Shown here: one piece after another, positions 1-8,105 of the stretch
Position numbering within the stretch: position 1 is the stretch's first letter
Layout: every line of letters starts with the position of its first letter
NCBI GenBank assembly: GCA_009377605.1
Contig: WHTT01000015.1
Span: forward strand, 34,562 to 88,862
DNA: 54,301 nt
Direction of reading: 5' to 3'
From: Luteitalea sp.
GTDB lineage: Bacteria; Acidobacteriota; Vicinamibacteria; Vicinamibacterales; Vicinamibacteraceae
Notes under the pieces: model-generated
Told to the model about the DNA's origin: nothing
The model's input: the letters and a program-made list of their open reading frames with translations, nothing else
Database searches by the model: none
Made by a program: the position numbers and the translations under genes

Positions 1-695
1 CCATCCAGGACGAGATAAATCTCTTCCTCGGTCTTATGGCGATGAGGGTCGTTGGTGCCGCCCGGATCGATGTCCATGATGAACAAGCTCGTGAGCACAT
101 GACCCGCGGCGATGACGTCGCGTTTGCTATCGGTCCCGCCCATCAGCAATCGATATCGCGTTGAATCGGGGTGGTTGTCCAGCACTTGCGGCTTGGCCTG
201 GCTCGTATTCGCAATCAGCAGCTTGTCGGGAATCGTGAGCTGCGTGCCCTTGGGAATGTGATAGCCCATGACCAGAATGTGGAGCGGTTCACTCCCAGAA
301 TTCGCAACGTTGTGCTCGATGCCCGGCGGCAGGTACAAAAAGTCCTCGGCTGCAATCGAACGCTCGTCCTTACCATAGTGCAGGGTTCCCTCGCCAGAGA
401 TCACGAAGTAAGCCTGTTCTTCGTCTGGATACTGCACGCGAGCGCTCTCACCACCCGCATCGACTATCAATTCACCGAAGCGCGCCAGGCCCTTGACCAG
501 ACTCGTCTCAGTGTCGCCTTCTCCAAACAGCGGCTTGTAGCGGCAGGTTGCGGTGCTCACGTCCGAAGGCTTTGCCTGCACGCTTTCCAGCCGGCGGTAA
601 ATGAACCCAGAGTTGGCCGTGCTTTCCGCCACCTGAAGAGCGAGCACTGCCGCGATACACGCTGCGAAGAACGCCACACTACTGGTACGTGACAC
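1..695 (-). CDS. Secreted bicupin protein (3' end outside window)
   Basis: Read on the minus strand from a GTG at 695. It opens with a hydrophobic segment (FFAACIAAVLALQV) that looks like a signal peptide. A first cupin domain follows, with an ISGEGTLHYG strand and a LPPGIEHNV strand. A second cupin begins near the window edge with DPGGTNDPHRHKTEEEIYLVLDG, the classical metal-binding motif 1 (H-x-H...E). The gene runs off the left edge, so its C-terminus is not seen. Its start overlaps the last 17 bases of the upstream enolase-superfamily gene, which suggests translational coupling. Cupins beside mandelate-racemase-like enzymes often act on sugars or sugar acids; the substrate here is unknown. 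The GTG start is inferred from the signal peptide and overlap. Confidence 0.8.
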   Translation of the reverse strand, partial: MSRTSSVAFFAACIAAVLALQVAESTANSGFIYRRLESVQAKPSDVSTATCRYKPLFGEGDTETSLVKGLARFGELIVDAGGESARVQYPDEEQAYFVISGEGTLHYGKDERSIAAEDFLYLPPGIEHNVANSGSEPLHILVMGYHIPKGTQLTIPDKLLIANTSQAKPQVLDNHPDSTRYRLLMGGTDSKRDVIAAGHVLTSLFIMDIDPGGTNDPHRHKTEEEIYLVLD

Positions 696-2046
696 AATTA
701 CACCAGTTGCCTTCCTCGTCGTAATGCGGCCACGGACCGCCCGGGTTGAAACCGGAGACGATCATTTCGTCGTACATCGGCGTCGGCTCGAAGTATCCCG
801 GAATGCGCAGATGCTCCTTGAGCGCTTCGTCGTTCAGCTCGACGCCGAGGCCCGGCTTGTCGGGGACAGCGGTATGCCCGGCGTTGATAATTGGCTTCGG
901 CACCCCGTCCACCAGGTCCTGCCACCAGGGCATGTCCAGGGCGTGGTTTTCCATGGCGACGAAGTTCGTCAGTGTGGCCGAGGTGTGGACGCCCGCGTAG
1001 AAGCCCACCGGCGAGCCGGCCATGTGCATGGCACAGCCGATGCCGGCTTCGTTCGCGTAGTCGGCAATACGCTTGGTCTCCAACAGCCCGCCAGAGGTCA
1101 GCAAGTCCGGGTGCACGAAGTCCACCGCGCGGTTATCGATGAGCTCGTGGAATCCTTCCTCGAGACCAAAGGAGTTCTCACCCACCAGAATCGGCGTCGT
1201 GCTGGACTCGGTGATCTTCTTGAACCCGCGCCAGTCGCGCCAGGCGATGAAGTCTTCCGCCCACGCCAGCCGGAACTTCTCGAACGATTGCGCGTAGCGG
1301 ATGGCGTCGTCCACCGTCAAGCGCCCGAAGTGGTCGGCCGCGAGCGGTGTTTCCCAACCGAGCACGTCGCGCATCGCTTGAATGTACTCACCGAGATACT
1401 CGAGACCTTTGTCGGTCGCGGCGCCTGTGTAGTCCACCGCGCCCGGTTTATCGTTCACGAGCTCGGTGTGCAAGTCCATCTTGAAGAAGGTGAAGCCCAT
1501 CTCCTGACGCTTGCGCATGCGCTCGGCATAGACTTTGGGCTCCTTGTGCTCCGTCGTGTCGGCGTAGATGCGAATCTTGTCGCGCAGCTTGTTGCCCAGC
1601 AGCCGCCATGCCGGAACACCGTAGACTTTGCCGGCGATGTCGTGGAGCGCGATATCGACGGCGCTGAAGCCGCCGCCCATGCGCCCCTGCCCGGCAAACT
1701 GTCGGATGCGGCGCAGAATGCCTTCAATCTCGAGCGGGTTCCTGCCCACGATATGCGCCTTCAAAATCAGGGCAATCCCTTCGACGCCGGCATCGCGCAC
1801 CTCGCCGAGGCCGTAGACGTCCTGGTTCGTGTAGATCTTGATGATCGGATAGTCGTAGTTGGCGGCCACCCGGCAGGCGCGCATGTCGGTGATCTTCAGA
1901 TCACTCGGCGCAGAGAACTTGTTGACGGTGGACTGGGCGCTGACAGAGCCTGCTGTCGCCTTGAACAAGGGGCCGGCCAGCGCCGCGGCCGCGGTGCGCC
2001 GCAGCACCGCCCGCCGGCTGATTCCTCTTTTCTGAGAAGGACGCAT
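679..2046 (-). CDS. Tat-exported mandelate racemase / muconate lactonizing enzyme family protein
   Basis: About 455 residues from the ATG at 2046. This start places a twin-arginine-type signal (SRRAVLRRTAAAALAGP) at the N-terminus; the longer upstream reading frame runs through a palindromic repeat and is rejected. The body has the enolase-superfamily capping domain and barrel. Candidate metal ligands are Asp in LAADHFG, Glu in WAEDF and Glu in LVGENSFG, with a C-terminal His in CAMHMAGSP as a possible general base. Known members dehydrate or epimerise sugar acids by abstracting a proton alpha to a carboxylate. The canonical KxK strand reads FFKMDLH, so the second Lys is replaced. Export and coupling to a secreted cupin suggest a periplasmic sugar-acid step. 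Substrate is not predictable. Confidence 0.88.
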   Translation of the reverse strand: MRPSQKRGISRRAVLRRTAAAALAGPLFKATAGSVSAQSTVNKFSAPSDLKITDMRACRVAANYDYPIIKIYTNQDVYGLGEVRDAGVEGIALILKAHIVGRNPLEIEGILRRIRQFAGQGRMGGGFSAVDIALHDIAGKVYGVPAWRLLGNKLRDKIRIYADTTEHKEPKVYAERMRKRQEMGFTFFKMDLHTELVNDKPGAVDYTGAATDKGLEYLGEYIQAMRDVLGWETPLAADHFGRLTVDDAIRYAQSFEKFRLAWAEDFIAWRDWRGFKKITESSTTPILVGENSFGLEEGFHELIDNRAVDFVHPDLLTSGGLLETKRIADYANEAGIGCAMHMAGSPVGFYAGVHTSATLTNFVAMENHALDMPWWQDLVDGVPKPIINAGHTAVPDKPGLGVELNDEALKEHLRIPGYFEPTPMYDEMIVSGFNPGGPWPHYDEEGNWCNCVTYQ

Positions 2047-2080
2047 AGTTTGCCTCGACGAGTCTTGGAGGACCAGAAAC

Positions 2081-2191
2081 GGACGCCTCGGCGAGGCGTC
2101 CCTACCACCATGGCAGAGTGCCTTCGCCGCACCACGAGGGCAGAGCAAATTCGCGGAACCACGATGGTAGGGCGCGTTCGCCGAACGCGCC
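2081..2191. repeat. REPIN-like pair of inverted palindromes
   Basis: Two 21-bp hairpins (2081-2101 and 2171-2191), each with perfect 9-bp arms and a 3-base loop, face each other. Each is followed inward by the same tail, CTACCACCATGG on the left and CTACCATCGTGG read inward from the right. The stem sequences differ (GGACGCCTC versus GGCGCGTTC arms). The layout of palindrome-tail-spacer-tail-palindrome is that of REP doublets (REPINs) mobilised by REP-associated transposases. The element lies upstream of the enolase-type gene and just beyond the truncated HepT gene. Confidence 0.75.
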
Positions 2192-2220
2192 GTGAGCTGC
2201 AGTGGTTCCAGCGCAACCTC

Positions 2221-2586
2221 TTACCGGAGCGTGCTCACTCTACCTTTCCTGCTCGCCATTTTCAACGTGTTCGACGTGCCCGCATGGGCATGATTCTGTG
2301 CCTCGGCTAACGCTGGAATGATGTCGGCGTATGTCGACGGACGCGGGAGACCCAGCGCGGCGATGCAATGGGTTCCTATGTCGAAGACGGCTTCGATCGC
2401 GAGGTGCAGGAAGCGCTCAGCGGCGCCGTAGTTCCGTGGGTCCGCTATAAACGCCGGGAGGTCCAGTGCCCCGAAGGGTGCAAGAATGCGGAGGTTTTCC
2501 TCGAGCACAGACAACCGCGTCGCAATGACTTGTTCGTCAAGTTCCAAAGCGCCCCTCGCGCGCTCGCGACAGGAGGATGCGATCAA
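2221..2586 (-). pseudogene. HepT-like toxin with missing C-terminus
   Basis: 121 residues from a TTG at 2586, overlapping the 3' end of the MntA-like gene by 50 bases, the usual order of MntA/HepT pairs. Residues 15-97 resemble the HEPN toxin family (VLEENLRIL, FLHLAIEAVFDIGTHCI, STYADIIPALAEAQ). HepT proteins normally continue for about 45 residues with the RX4-6HXY RNase motif. Here that part is replaced by an unrelated tail (NHAHAGTSNTLKMASRKGR), and no R-x4-6-H-x-Y is present. It is therefore probably an inactive remnant. The REPIN-like element begins about 30 bp beyond the stop. A shorter second remnant lies at 8690-8840. Confidence 0.75.
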
Positions 2587-3010
2587 AGCGCGCGAGCACG
2601 GGTTGGAAGTCGAGATATTCGGTCAGTGCTCGCGCCTCAAAGGCCACACGCCGCCGCTCGTCGCGCGTGTACAGCAGCCGTCCGTCACGCACGACACGGT
2701 GTCGGAGCAGTGGCGGCGCCTCGTTCAGGATGGCAAGATCGACCTGCTGTTCCGTTGCGCGTTCGGCCTCCTCGACAAGCGCCGCGGCAAGCTCGAACCG
2801 GCGGGACACGTCAACGTCATCATCGAAGAGGATAGCCAAGTCGACGTCGCTCAAGGGGCCAGCGTCGCGACGTGCCACGGAGCCGAACACGTACCCGCAC
2901 ACGACGTGAAATGTCGGGCGCCCACACACGCGCGAAAGGGCCACGAGTATCGTGTCCACCGATGTGCGCTCGCTCTGGATCCCAGCGGGACGCTCAACAG
3001 GAAACCGCAT
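2537..3010 (-). CDS. MntA-type nucleotidyltransferase antitoxin
   Basis: 157 residues from the ATG at 3010; a longer upstream frame lacks family similarity. The minimal nucleotidyltransferase motif GSVARRDAGPLSDVDLAI is present (GS followed by DVD), then the expected VEEAERATEQQVDLAIL strand carrying the third acidic position. MntA proteins pair with HepT HEPN toxins and block them by AMPylation. Its 3' end overlaps the HepT-like gene. Because that partner lacks its catalytic motif, this gene may be a relic of addiction or an antitoxin acting in trans. Confidence 0.82.
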   Translation of the reverse strand: MRFPVERPAGIQSERTSVDTILVALSRVCGRPTFHVVCGYVFGSVARRDAGPLSDVDLAILFDDDVDVSRRFELAAALVEEAERATEQQVDLAILNEAPPLLRHRVVRDGRLLYTRDERRRVAFEARALTEYLDFQPVLARFDRILLSRAREGRFGT

Positions 3011-3200
3011 CGTGAGCAGTCTAACACGCTGAGTCCAGGGGCAACTGAGTCTACTCCAGCCCCGACCGGGTCGACGGATTCGACAGGGTCGACAACCTGA
3101 TCCGGCAGAAAACCCTTGCCGTCTTCCCACGCCAAACGCCGGGCCGTGGCTCCTTGTCACTGTTGCCGGACGCGTCCCTTCCATGGGACGGGTGCGATTC

Positions 3201-3217
3201 CTACGTACCTTCGTAGT
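3201..3217 (+). promoter_or_regulatory. CTACGTAC-N4-GTAGT site 1
   Basis: CTACGTACCTTCGTAGT, followed by G. It lies 134 bp upstream of the OmpA-family gene at 3351 and in the same orientation. It is one of nine copies in the window with identical fixed bases; it is a candidate operator for a LuxR/NarL-type response regulator. Confidence 0.7.
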
Positions 3218-3350
3218 GACGCCCGGTCCAGACATCGCGGGTCCTTGACCAAAGGCGACCATTCAGCTCGATCAGGTCGGACGCTGACATGCGGCCAGCG
3301 CAGTCTCCCAAAAATGCAATTGCAGGCCGCCAAAACAAGGAACGTGTGAC

Positions 3351-4433
3351 GTGTTCAGATGGATTCTCGCGATTTCACTCTTGGCGACCGCTTCTCTTGC
3401 GCTCGCCGAGGCCACGATTCCAACGGCAGACAAGAAAGGCAGCAAGGACCACCCGCTGTTGAAGCGGTACGAAGGGTCCTTCATCGTGGCATACGAACAG
3501 AAGCGCTTCGACGCCTTCACGTTGCCGCTCTCCAAATTGGAGCCTGTGCCAGAGCGGACGGACAGCCACAACAACGATTATCACGAACCGAAAGACAAGA
3601 GAGCCTTGGAAGGGGCGTACACGAGGCTCGTCTACCTCACTCCGGCAGAGCGGTCGCCTTTGGAGGTCTTGCGCAATTACCAAGACGAGCTCGAGGGGAA
3701 GGGCGCGAAGATTCTCTTCGAGTGTCAAGCTGGGGAGTGCGGCGGTGATCCGGGGCGGAGCAGCAGCGGTGGCGGCGGAAACATGAGCCTCTCCATGTAT
3801 CTCTACCCAGCGGAGCGCATCACCGAGGATGGCGATTTTTCAAACGGCTACTGCGCCATGACCGCGGACATTTCCGATCAGCGCTACATGGCCGCGGAGC
3901 TGCCGGACAGCGGCGCGCACGTGTCCGTGCTGACGTACACGCTGAAGGATGATCTGTACTGCAAAGCCTTCAACGGTAGAACCATTGCCGTCGTCGACAT
4001 CGTCGAGGGCAAGGCCCGAGAGGCGAAAATGGTGACGGTGGCGGCCGACGAGATAGCCAAGGCGATTTCCAGCGCAGGGCGGATCGCACTCTACGGGATC
4101 TATTTCGACTTCAACAAAGCAGACGTCAAGCCGGAATCCGACGCGACGCTCGAGCAGATCAGCAAGCTCCTCGAGAGCGCTCCAGCCCTGAAGCTCCTGG
4201 TCGTCGGGCATACCGACAATGTCGGAAGCCTGGCGGCCAACCAAACGCTCTCTGAGCAGCGCGCCGCCGCCGTGGTGACCGTGCTCACGACTCGCTTTGG
4301 GGTGGCGAAAGAGCGCCTCACTCCCCTCGGCGTCTCGTTTGCGAGCCCGGTGGCATCGAACACGACCGAAGACGGCCGCGCCAAGAACCGCCGGGTCGAG
4401 CTCGTGGACAATGAGCCCGCGTCGCGACCGTGA
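3351..4433 (+). CDS. OmpA-family outer-membrane protein with DUF4892-like N-terminus
   Basis: 360 residues with a signal peptide (FRWILAISLLATASLALAEA). Residues about 35-235 resemble DUF4892 proteins (SFIVAYEQKRFDAFTLPL, ALEGAYTRLVYLTP, NGYCAMTADISDQRYMA). Residues about 240-350 form an OmpA C-terminal peptidoglycan-binding domain: IYFDFNKADVKPES, VVGHTDNVGS, LSEQRAAAVV and KNRRVELV, including the Asp and Arg used to bind diaminopimelate. It probably tethers the outer membrane to the cell wall. It is monocistronic, with a 17-bp regulatory motif upstream. Confidence 0.88.
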   Translation: MFRWILAISLLATASLALAEATIPTADKKGSKDHPLLKRYEGSFIVAYEQKRFDAFTLPLSKLEPVPERTDSHNNDYHEPKDKRALEGAYTRLVYLTPAERSPLEVLRNYQDELEGKGAKILFECQAGECGGDPGRSSSGGGGNMSLSMYLYPAERITEDGDFSNGYCAMTADISDQRYMAAELPDSGAHVSVLTYTLKDDLYCKAFNGRTIAVVDIVEGKAREAKMVTVAADEIAKAISSAGRIALYGIYFDFNKADVKPESDATLEQISKLLESAPALKLLVVGHTDNVGSLAANQTLSEQRAAAVVTVLTTRFGVAKERLTPLGVSFASPVASNTTEDGRAKNRRVELVDNEPASRP

Positions 4434-4685
4434 GAGGCCGGCCACGGTGCCGGGACGTTCCGCAGAACTGCACGAAAGTCATAGGTCGTCGACAACGTAG
4501 CGCCCGCTGTTCAGCCCGCGGGGAGAATCGGATATCCTGCGCTCCAGCGGCCGGAGGATGCTTTATCCTTCCAGTCGACTACCTAGTGGGCGCGATCGTC
4601 AATCTACGGCACAAGGGGCAGGATTGTGCACAGGATACCGTCCTGGATCCCGGTCCCAGCAAACAAGTCGACGCCAAGATCGCGT

Positions 4686-5333
4686 TCAGTCGAGCAGATA
4701 CCCGGTGATCGTCGCTCCGACGGTCCCGTCCTTGCTCGGGGTGCTCGGCTGTTCTACCCTGAGGCACCAGGGGTCGGCTCCAGGGCTCAGGGGAAACACG
4801 ATTGGGACGGGATAGGTGAGCTGCACCGTGTGAAACGATGGCACGACCACGTCAACGCCCGTCGATACTATGCTGCCCTGGCAGTCGTGTACCAACAGGC
4901 GCAGGGTGACGGACCGCGTGGCGCTCGAGGAAGGTACGAAGCTGAACGCGGCGCTTGTGATTGCGTAGTGACCGGACACCTCAAAGGCATGGACGTTGGT
5001 GTCCACCAGCTCGACGACGTCCCCCGCCACTGCAAAGCCCTGCATGACTTTCTGTTGTGTGGGTGTGGGTACCGCGAGGAGATTGTCGACGCGCACCGCC
5101 CCGTTTACGGGGACGGGCTCGGCCGGCGCGTTCGTCACGGTCACCGGAAGGCCGACGGCGGCCGGGCTTCCGGGCTCGATCTGACTGACCGCTTGGACCT
5201 CCTTGGCGTTGGGGCTGTCGATGCCCTGACCGGCGTGGGTCACCCCGATGATCCCGGTCACGCCGGCCAGCAGGCCAACCACGACGATCTTCGTCACCAC
5301 GGCTTTCACGGTTGTTGTCATGTGTGCGTGCAC
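4686..5333 (-). CDS. Secreted protein, divergent member of the local secreted-paralogue family
   Basis: 215 residues from a GTG at 5333 preceded closely by AGGAGG; an ATG at 5321 is the alternative. A signal or anchor segment (VVTKIVVVGLLAGVTGIIGV) is followed by a short valine-rich repeat (LPVTVTNAPAEPVPVNGAVRV) and a globular C-terminal part ending in GATITGYLLD. The layout of signal, VTVxN-type repeat and a final ITGYxxD matches the proteins at 7026-7757 and 10664-11396, so it is probably a distant paralogue. Function unknown. A 9-bp perfect inverted repeat lies just upstream, and it lacks the CTACGTAC-type site found before its relatives. Confidence 0.75.
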   Translation of the reverse strand: MHAHMTTTVKAVVTKIVVVGLLAGVTGIIGVTHAGQGIDSPNAKEVQAVSQIEPGSPAAVGLPVTVTNAPAEPVPVNGAVRVDNLLAVPTPTQQKVMQGFAVAGDVVELVDTNVHAFEVSGHYAITSAAFSFVPSSSATRSVTLRLLVHDCQGSIVSTGVDVVVPSFHTVQLTYPVPIVFPLSPGADPWCLRVEQPSTPSKDGTVGATITGYLLD

Positions 5334-5352
5334 GTTTCCTCCTTAGCGCGGT

Positions 5353-5373
5353 CACCTCACGGCACGTGAGGTG
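5353..5373. promoter_or_regulatory. Perfect inverted repeat in promoter region
   Basis: CACCTCACG-GCA-CGTGAGGTG, two 9-bp arms with a 3-base centre, 20 bp upstream of the GTG of the minus-strand secreted protein. No T-tract follows on either side, so an operator is more likely than a terminator. Confidence 0.5.
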
Positions 5374-5433
5374 AAATCGACCCGCCAGATGCACGATGCG
5401 GTCGCCGGGCGGGTCCGAGGTGGTTCACCGACG

Positions 5434-6690
5434 TCAAGGAAACAACAACAGTTGCCGCACGAAGACGTACGCTGCCCCCTGGGAGCTGTTTCCGCCAACG
5501 TCGGCATTCGGTGCGCCAGCGACCAGTGTGTTGCCGGCGATCGCGACAGATCTGCCGAAGTCGTCGCCCGGCGCCCGGCCCAATGACACCAGCTTCCTCT
5601 GCGTCCAGCCGGTCGCGGTTAGGCTGAACACGTATGCCGCGCCCTGGTAGTCATCGGCGTAAGGCGCGCCGACCACGACCCTGTCACCGGCAACGGCGAC
5701 CGATTCGCCAAACCGATTGTCGAAGGAGCCATCCGACGCAACGAAGTAGTCGAATATCCAGCCGCTCCCGTATCGCAAGAACACGAAGGCGTGGCCAACC
5801 CCGAGGTTGCTGGTGCCCGGGTCGCCGACGACCACGCGATCGCCGTCGATCGCGACAGACCAGCCAAATGCCCCCCCACTTACCTGAGGCGGTAGCAGCT
5901 GCGCCGTTTCCGTCCAGGTGCCCGACCACCAGCTCCGCCTGAACACATACGCCGCCTTACCAATCGCGCCAACGACGACTGTCGACGGAATTGTGTTGCG
6001 GGCAATGGCCACGGATATGCCAAACCAGTCGTATGCCGCCCCATTCGACGCGGTCAGCGTGGCGGTCTCGGTCCAGACGCCGCCGACTTCCGTGAACACG
6101 TAGGCCGCGCCCTTCGTGTCATCGGCACCAATCGCGCTAACGACCACCGTGTTACCAGCAATGGCCACGGAGCCTCCAAAGAAGTCGTCCTCCGTGCCGT
6201 TGCTGGCGGTTAACTTCGCCGTCTCGGTCCAGACGCCGCCGGCTTCCGTGAACACGTAGGCTGCGCCCCGCTCCGACTCTCCGGCGACATCATCCTCAGC
6301 AAGCGCACCAACGACGACCGTGTCGCCGTCAATAGCCACCGAAATTCCAAACCGTTCGATCGAAGCGTCTGACGTTGTAAGCTGCGCCGTCTCCGTCCAC
6401 GTGTCACCGACCCGGCGAAGGATATAGGCTGCTTGGGCGCGAGGCGCACCGACAACCAGGGTGTCGCCGTCGAGGGCGACGGACCGGCCGAACTCGTCGG
6501 AGGGTGTGCCATTTGACGCGGTCAACTGCGCCTGCTCGGCCCAGTAAAACAAGGGGAAGCCCTGGGCGGACGGCTGCGCGATCATCCCTCCAAGGAGGAT
6601 GCCGAGGACGGAGACGAAACGACCCTTCGAGAACCTCAGGGTCGCCCTGAGCCCTGTCGAAGGGCGAATGCGGGTTGAGCTTCTCAGCAT
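5434..6690 (-). CDS. Secreted FG-GAP / integrin-alpha-like repeat protein
   Basis: 418 residues from the ATG at 6690, which has a clear ribosome site (AAGGAGACATC). A basic N-terminus and hydrophobic segment (FVSVLGILLGGMIAQPSAQG) form a signal peptide. The rest is seven or so beta-propeller repeats of about 50 residues of the type FGxSVAIxGDTVVVGA...GAAYVFTExGG.WTETAxLTAS. FG-GAP propellers are usually cell-surface or secreted binding modules. There is no enzyme domain. Regulatory site 2 lies 103 bp upstream in matching orientation. Confidence 0.88.
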   Translation of the reverse strand: MLRSSTRIRPSTGLRATLRFSKGRFVSVLGILLGGMIAQPSAQGFPLFYWAEQAQLTASNGTPSDEFGRSVALDGDTLVVGAPRAQAAYILRRVGDTWTETAQLTTSDASIERFGISVAIDGDTVVVGALAEDDVAGESERGAAYVFTEAGGVWTETAKLTASNGTEDDFFGGSVAIAGNTVVVSAIGADDTKGAAYVFTEVGGVWTETATLTASNGAAYDWFGISVAIARNTIPSTVVVGAIGKAAYVFRRSWWSGTWTETAQLLPPQVSGGAFGWSVAIDGDRVVVGDPGTSNLGVGHAFVFLRYGSGWIFDYFVASDGSFDNRFGESVAVAGDRVVVGAPYADDYQGAAYVFSLTATGWTQRKLVSLGRAPGDDFGRSVAIAGNTLVAGAPNADVGGNSSQGAAYVFVRQLLLFP

Positions 6691-6792
6691 GATGTCTCCT
6701 TCAATCCTCGCGTGGTCCGCGCGCCCTTCGACTCGCTCAGGGCGGCCGCGCGACGCTGTGCAATACCAATAGCCCAGCGCGGCGCGGCAAGC

Positions 6793-6809
6793 ACTACGTA
6801 CGTACGTAG
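6793..6809 (-). promoter_or_regulatory. CTACGTAC-N4-GTAGT site 2
   Basis: On the minus strand the sequence is CTACGTACGTACGTAGT then G, with fully palindromic character. It lies 103 bp upstream of the FG-GAP gene start and points toward it. Confidence 0.7.
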
Positions 6810-6827
6810 CAATCTGCTCTTGGCCAG

Positions 6828-6899
6828 GCACGTCCGGACGATCGATGCACCATGCATTGCTGGACCGTACGATTTGGGGTGACGTTTCACCCTCGGTAA
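6828..6899 (+). pseudogene. 3' stump of an outer-membrane beta-barrel gene
   Basis: The frame from 6828 reads ARPDDRCTMHCWTVRFGVTF followed by three residues and a TAA. It matches the last 20 residues of the intact beta-barrel protein at 15517-16044 (RPDDRSTIQYWTVRFGVTFL). Only the final strand remains; upstream sequence shows no continuing match. It shows that a second copy of that gene once stood directly in front of regulatory site 3. Confidence 0.7.
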
Positions 6900-6928
6900 C
6901 CAACCGATGTACGGCCGTCGTCGCTTTG

Positions 6929-6945
6929 CTACGTACCTGCGTAGT
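6929..6945 (+). promoter_or_regulatory. CTACGTAC-N4-GTAGT site 3
   Basis: CTACGTACCTGCGTAGT, ending 81 bp before the ATG of the secreted protein at 7026. The surrounding 100 bp is duplicated at 10550-10664 with the site unchanged. Confidence 0.72.
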
Positions 6946-7025
6946 CCTCTCCAGGCGGAACGTCAGTAGTCTCTATTTCAGAACGTCGCAGCGGCATGCG
7001 TGACGAATGGAAAGAGGAGGAGACG

Positions 7026-7757
7026 ATGCAAAAGTCAGATAGCACCGACAGGGCACATGAGATTCGTTCGATACGACTCCACGATAGGAGTCTCACGCTG
7101 AAGGTCGCTCTCGTGGCCGCTGGCATCGTCATCGGGGCCACCGCGATACCGCGCGGACCCGCCGCGGCGGAGAACGACGCGCCCCAGGCGCCCAAGGCTG
7201 GAGGGAACACCCAGCCCTCGGCGTCGGGCCTCCTGGGGCTCGGGGACGTGTTCGTTACCAACGACAGCGCCCATCCCGTGCCCACGATGGCGACGGGCAC
7301 GACACCCATCTCGGGGTCCGTCACCGTCGCCAACCCAAACCCGATCCCCGTCTCCGGCTCGGTCACGATTGCCAACCACAATCCGGTCGTGATCGCCGAT
7401 CCCGAGCTCGCCCGGGAGCCGACGCGCATCCCTCTCGGCTTCTATGGCGACTACCCAACCATCTACGACGTTCCCGCCGGCAAACGGCTCGTCGTCGAGT
7501 TTATCAGCGCCTGGGACTCGGACGTCGCCACGCCGCTGTGGGATCTGGTTGTCGTCGACGCTGGTAGCGGTCATGGCCGCGTCCGTTACCAGTTCGTCGG
7601 TGAGCCAGTCCCCGGCTGCTCCCCGAGCTGCTATGTCCTGAACCAAGCGATCCACTTCTACGCCGACGAGGGCGATCGGCTTATCCGAGGTGCCGGTGGC
7701 GTGGGCACCGAGGACTTGCCGCTGAACATCACTGGTTACTTCATCGACCGTCCTTGA
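7026..7757 (+). CDS. Secreted protein, intact member of the duplicated paralogue family
   Basis: 243 residues. The ATG at 7026 follows AAAGAGGAGGAGACG and is preferred over an in-frame ATG at 6996. An internal hydrophobic segment (LKVALVAAGIVIGATAIPRG) acts as signal or anchor. Residues about 75-120 carry short repeats of the type TPISGSVTVANPNPIPV and SGSVTIANHNPV. The C-terminal 120 residues are globular, with two Cys in CSPSC, and end in LNITGYFIDRP. No known domain was recognised. The near-identical but frameshifted copy is at 10664-11396. Site 3 lies upstream, so expression is probably under the regulator of that motif. Confidence 0.82.
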   Translation: MQKSDSTDRAHEIRSIRLHDRSLTLKVALVAAGIVIGATAIPRGPAAAENDAPQAPKAGGNTQPSASGLLGLGDVFVTNDSAHPVPTMATGTTPISGSVTVANPNPIPVSGSVTIANHNPVVIADPELAREPTRIPLGFYGDYPTIYDVPAGKRLVVEFISAWDSDVATPLWDLVVVDAGSGHGRVRYQFVGEPVPGCSPSCYVLNQAIHFYADEGDRLIRGAGGVGTEDLPLNITGYFIDRP

Positions 7758-7852
7758 TCTCGAACGTGGTGCCGCACGCTATCCGCGCCGTTGGCGCCAA
7801 GCCGTCTGGAAGCTGGCCGCGGCACCGGTTCCGCCTCGCATCGAGACGTGTA

Positions 7853-7869
7853 CTACGTACCCACGTAGT
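7853..7869 (+). promoter_or_regulatory. CTACGTAC-N4-GTAGT site 4
   Basis: CTACGTACCCACGTAGT then G, 71 bp upstream of the remnant ATG at 7941. The next intact gene downstream is the lipoprotein at 8308. Confidence 0.68.
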
Positions 7870-7940
7870 GCCCGCGCGGCCAAGGATCCGTTATTTGAGG
7901 GTGGAGGCTGGGAGAGACTCGGCCCTCGAAAGGCGCCGAC

Positions 7941-8099
7941 ATGATGACGAAGAAGGATTCTCGCGCCTTTACGTGGCGGAGTTGCGTGTTCTCTGAAAGC
8001 GCACTGCGTCATGTCAGTGCTCAGGCATGTACGACACGCCAGAGCGTGATCCTCGCGACCACGCTTGTGGGGGAGAGCGCGCTATATAAGATGAGGTGA
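7941..8099 (+). pseudogene. N-terminal remnant of the collagen-like gene unit
   Basis: A 52-codon frame starting MMTKKDSRAFTWRSCVFSE and continuing ACTTRQSVILATTL. The latter part matches CTTRQNVIPATALAL at 11446-11490, just before the collagen-like gene of the other copy. After the match the frame runs into GAGCGCGCTATATAAGATG, a sequence also found at 12091-12112, and stops. It appears to be the 5' end of a gene whose body was lost by recombination. Confidence 0.55.
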
Positions 8100-8105
8100 G
8101 CGACG

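Noticed and set aside
724-2310. Long plus-strand frame of 528 codons opposite the enolase-type gene
   Set aside because: It is the antisense shadow of a clearly recognisable enolase-superfamily protein and has no domain of its own.
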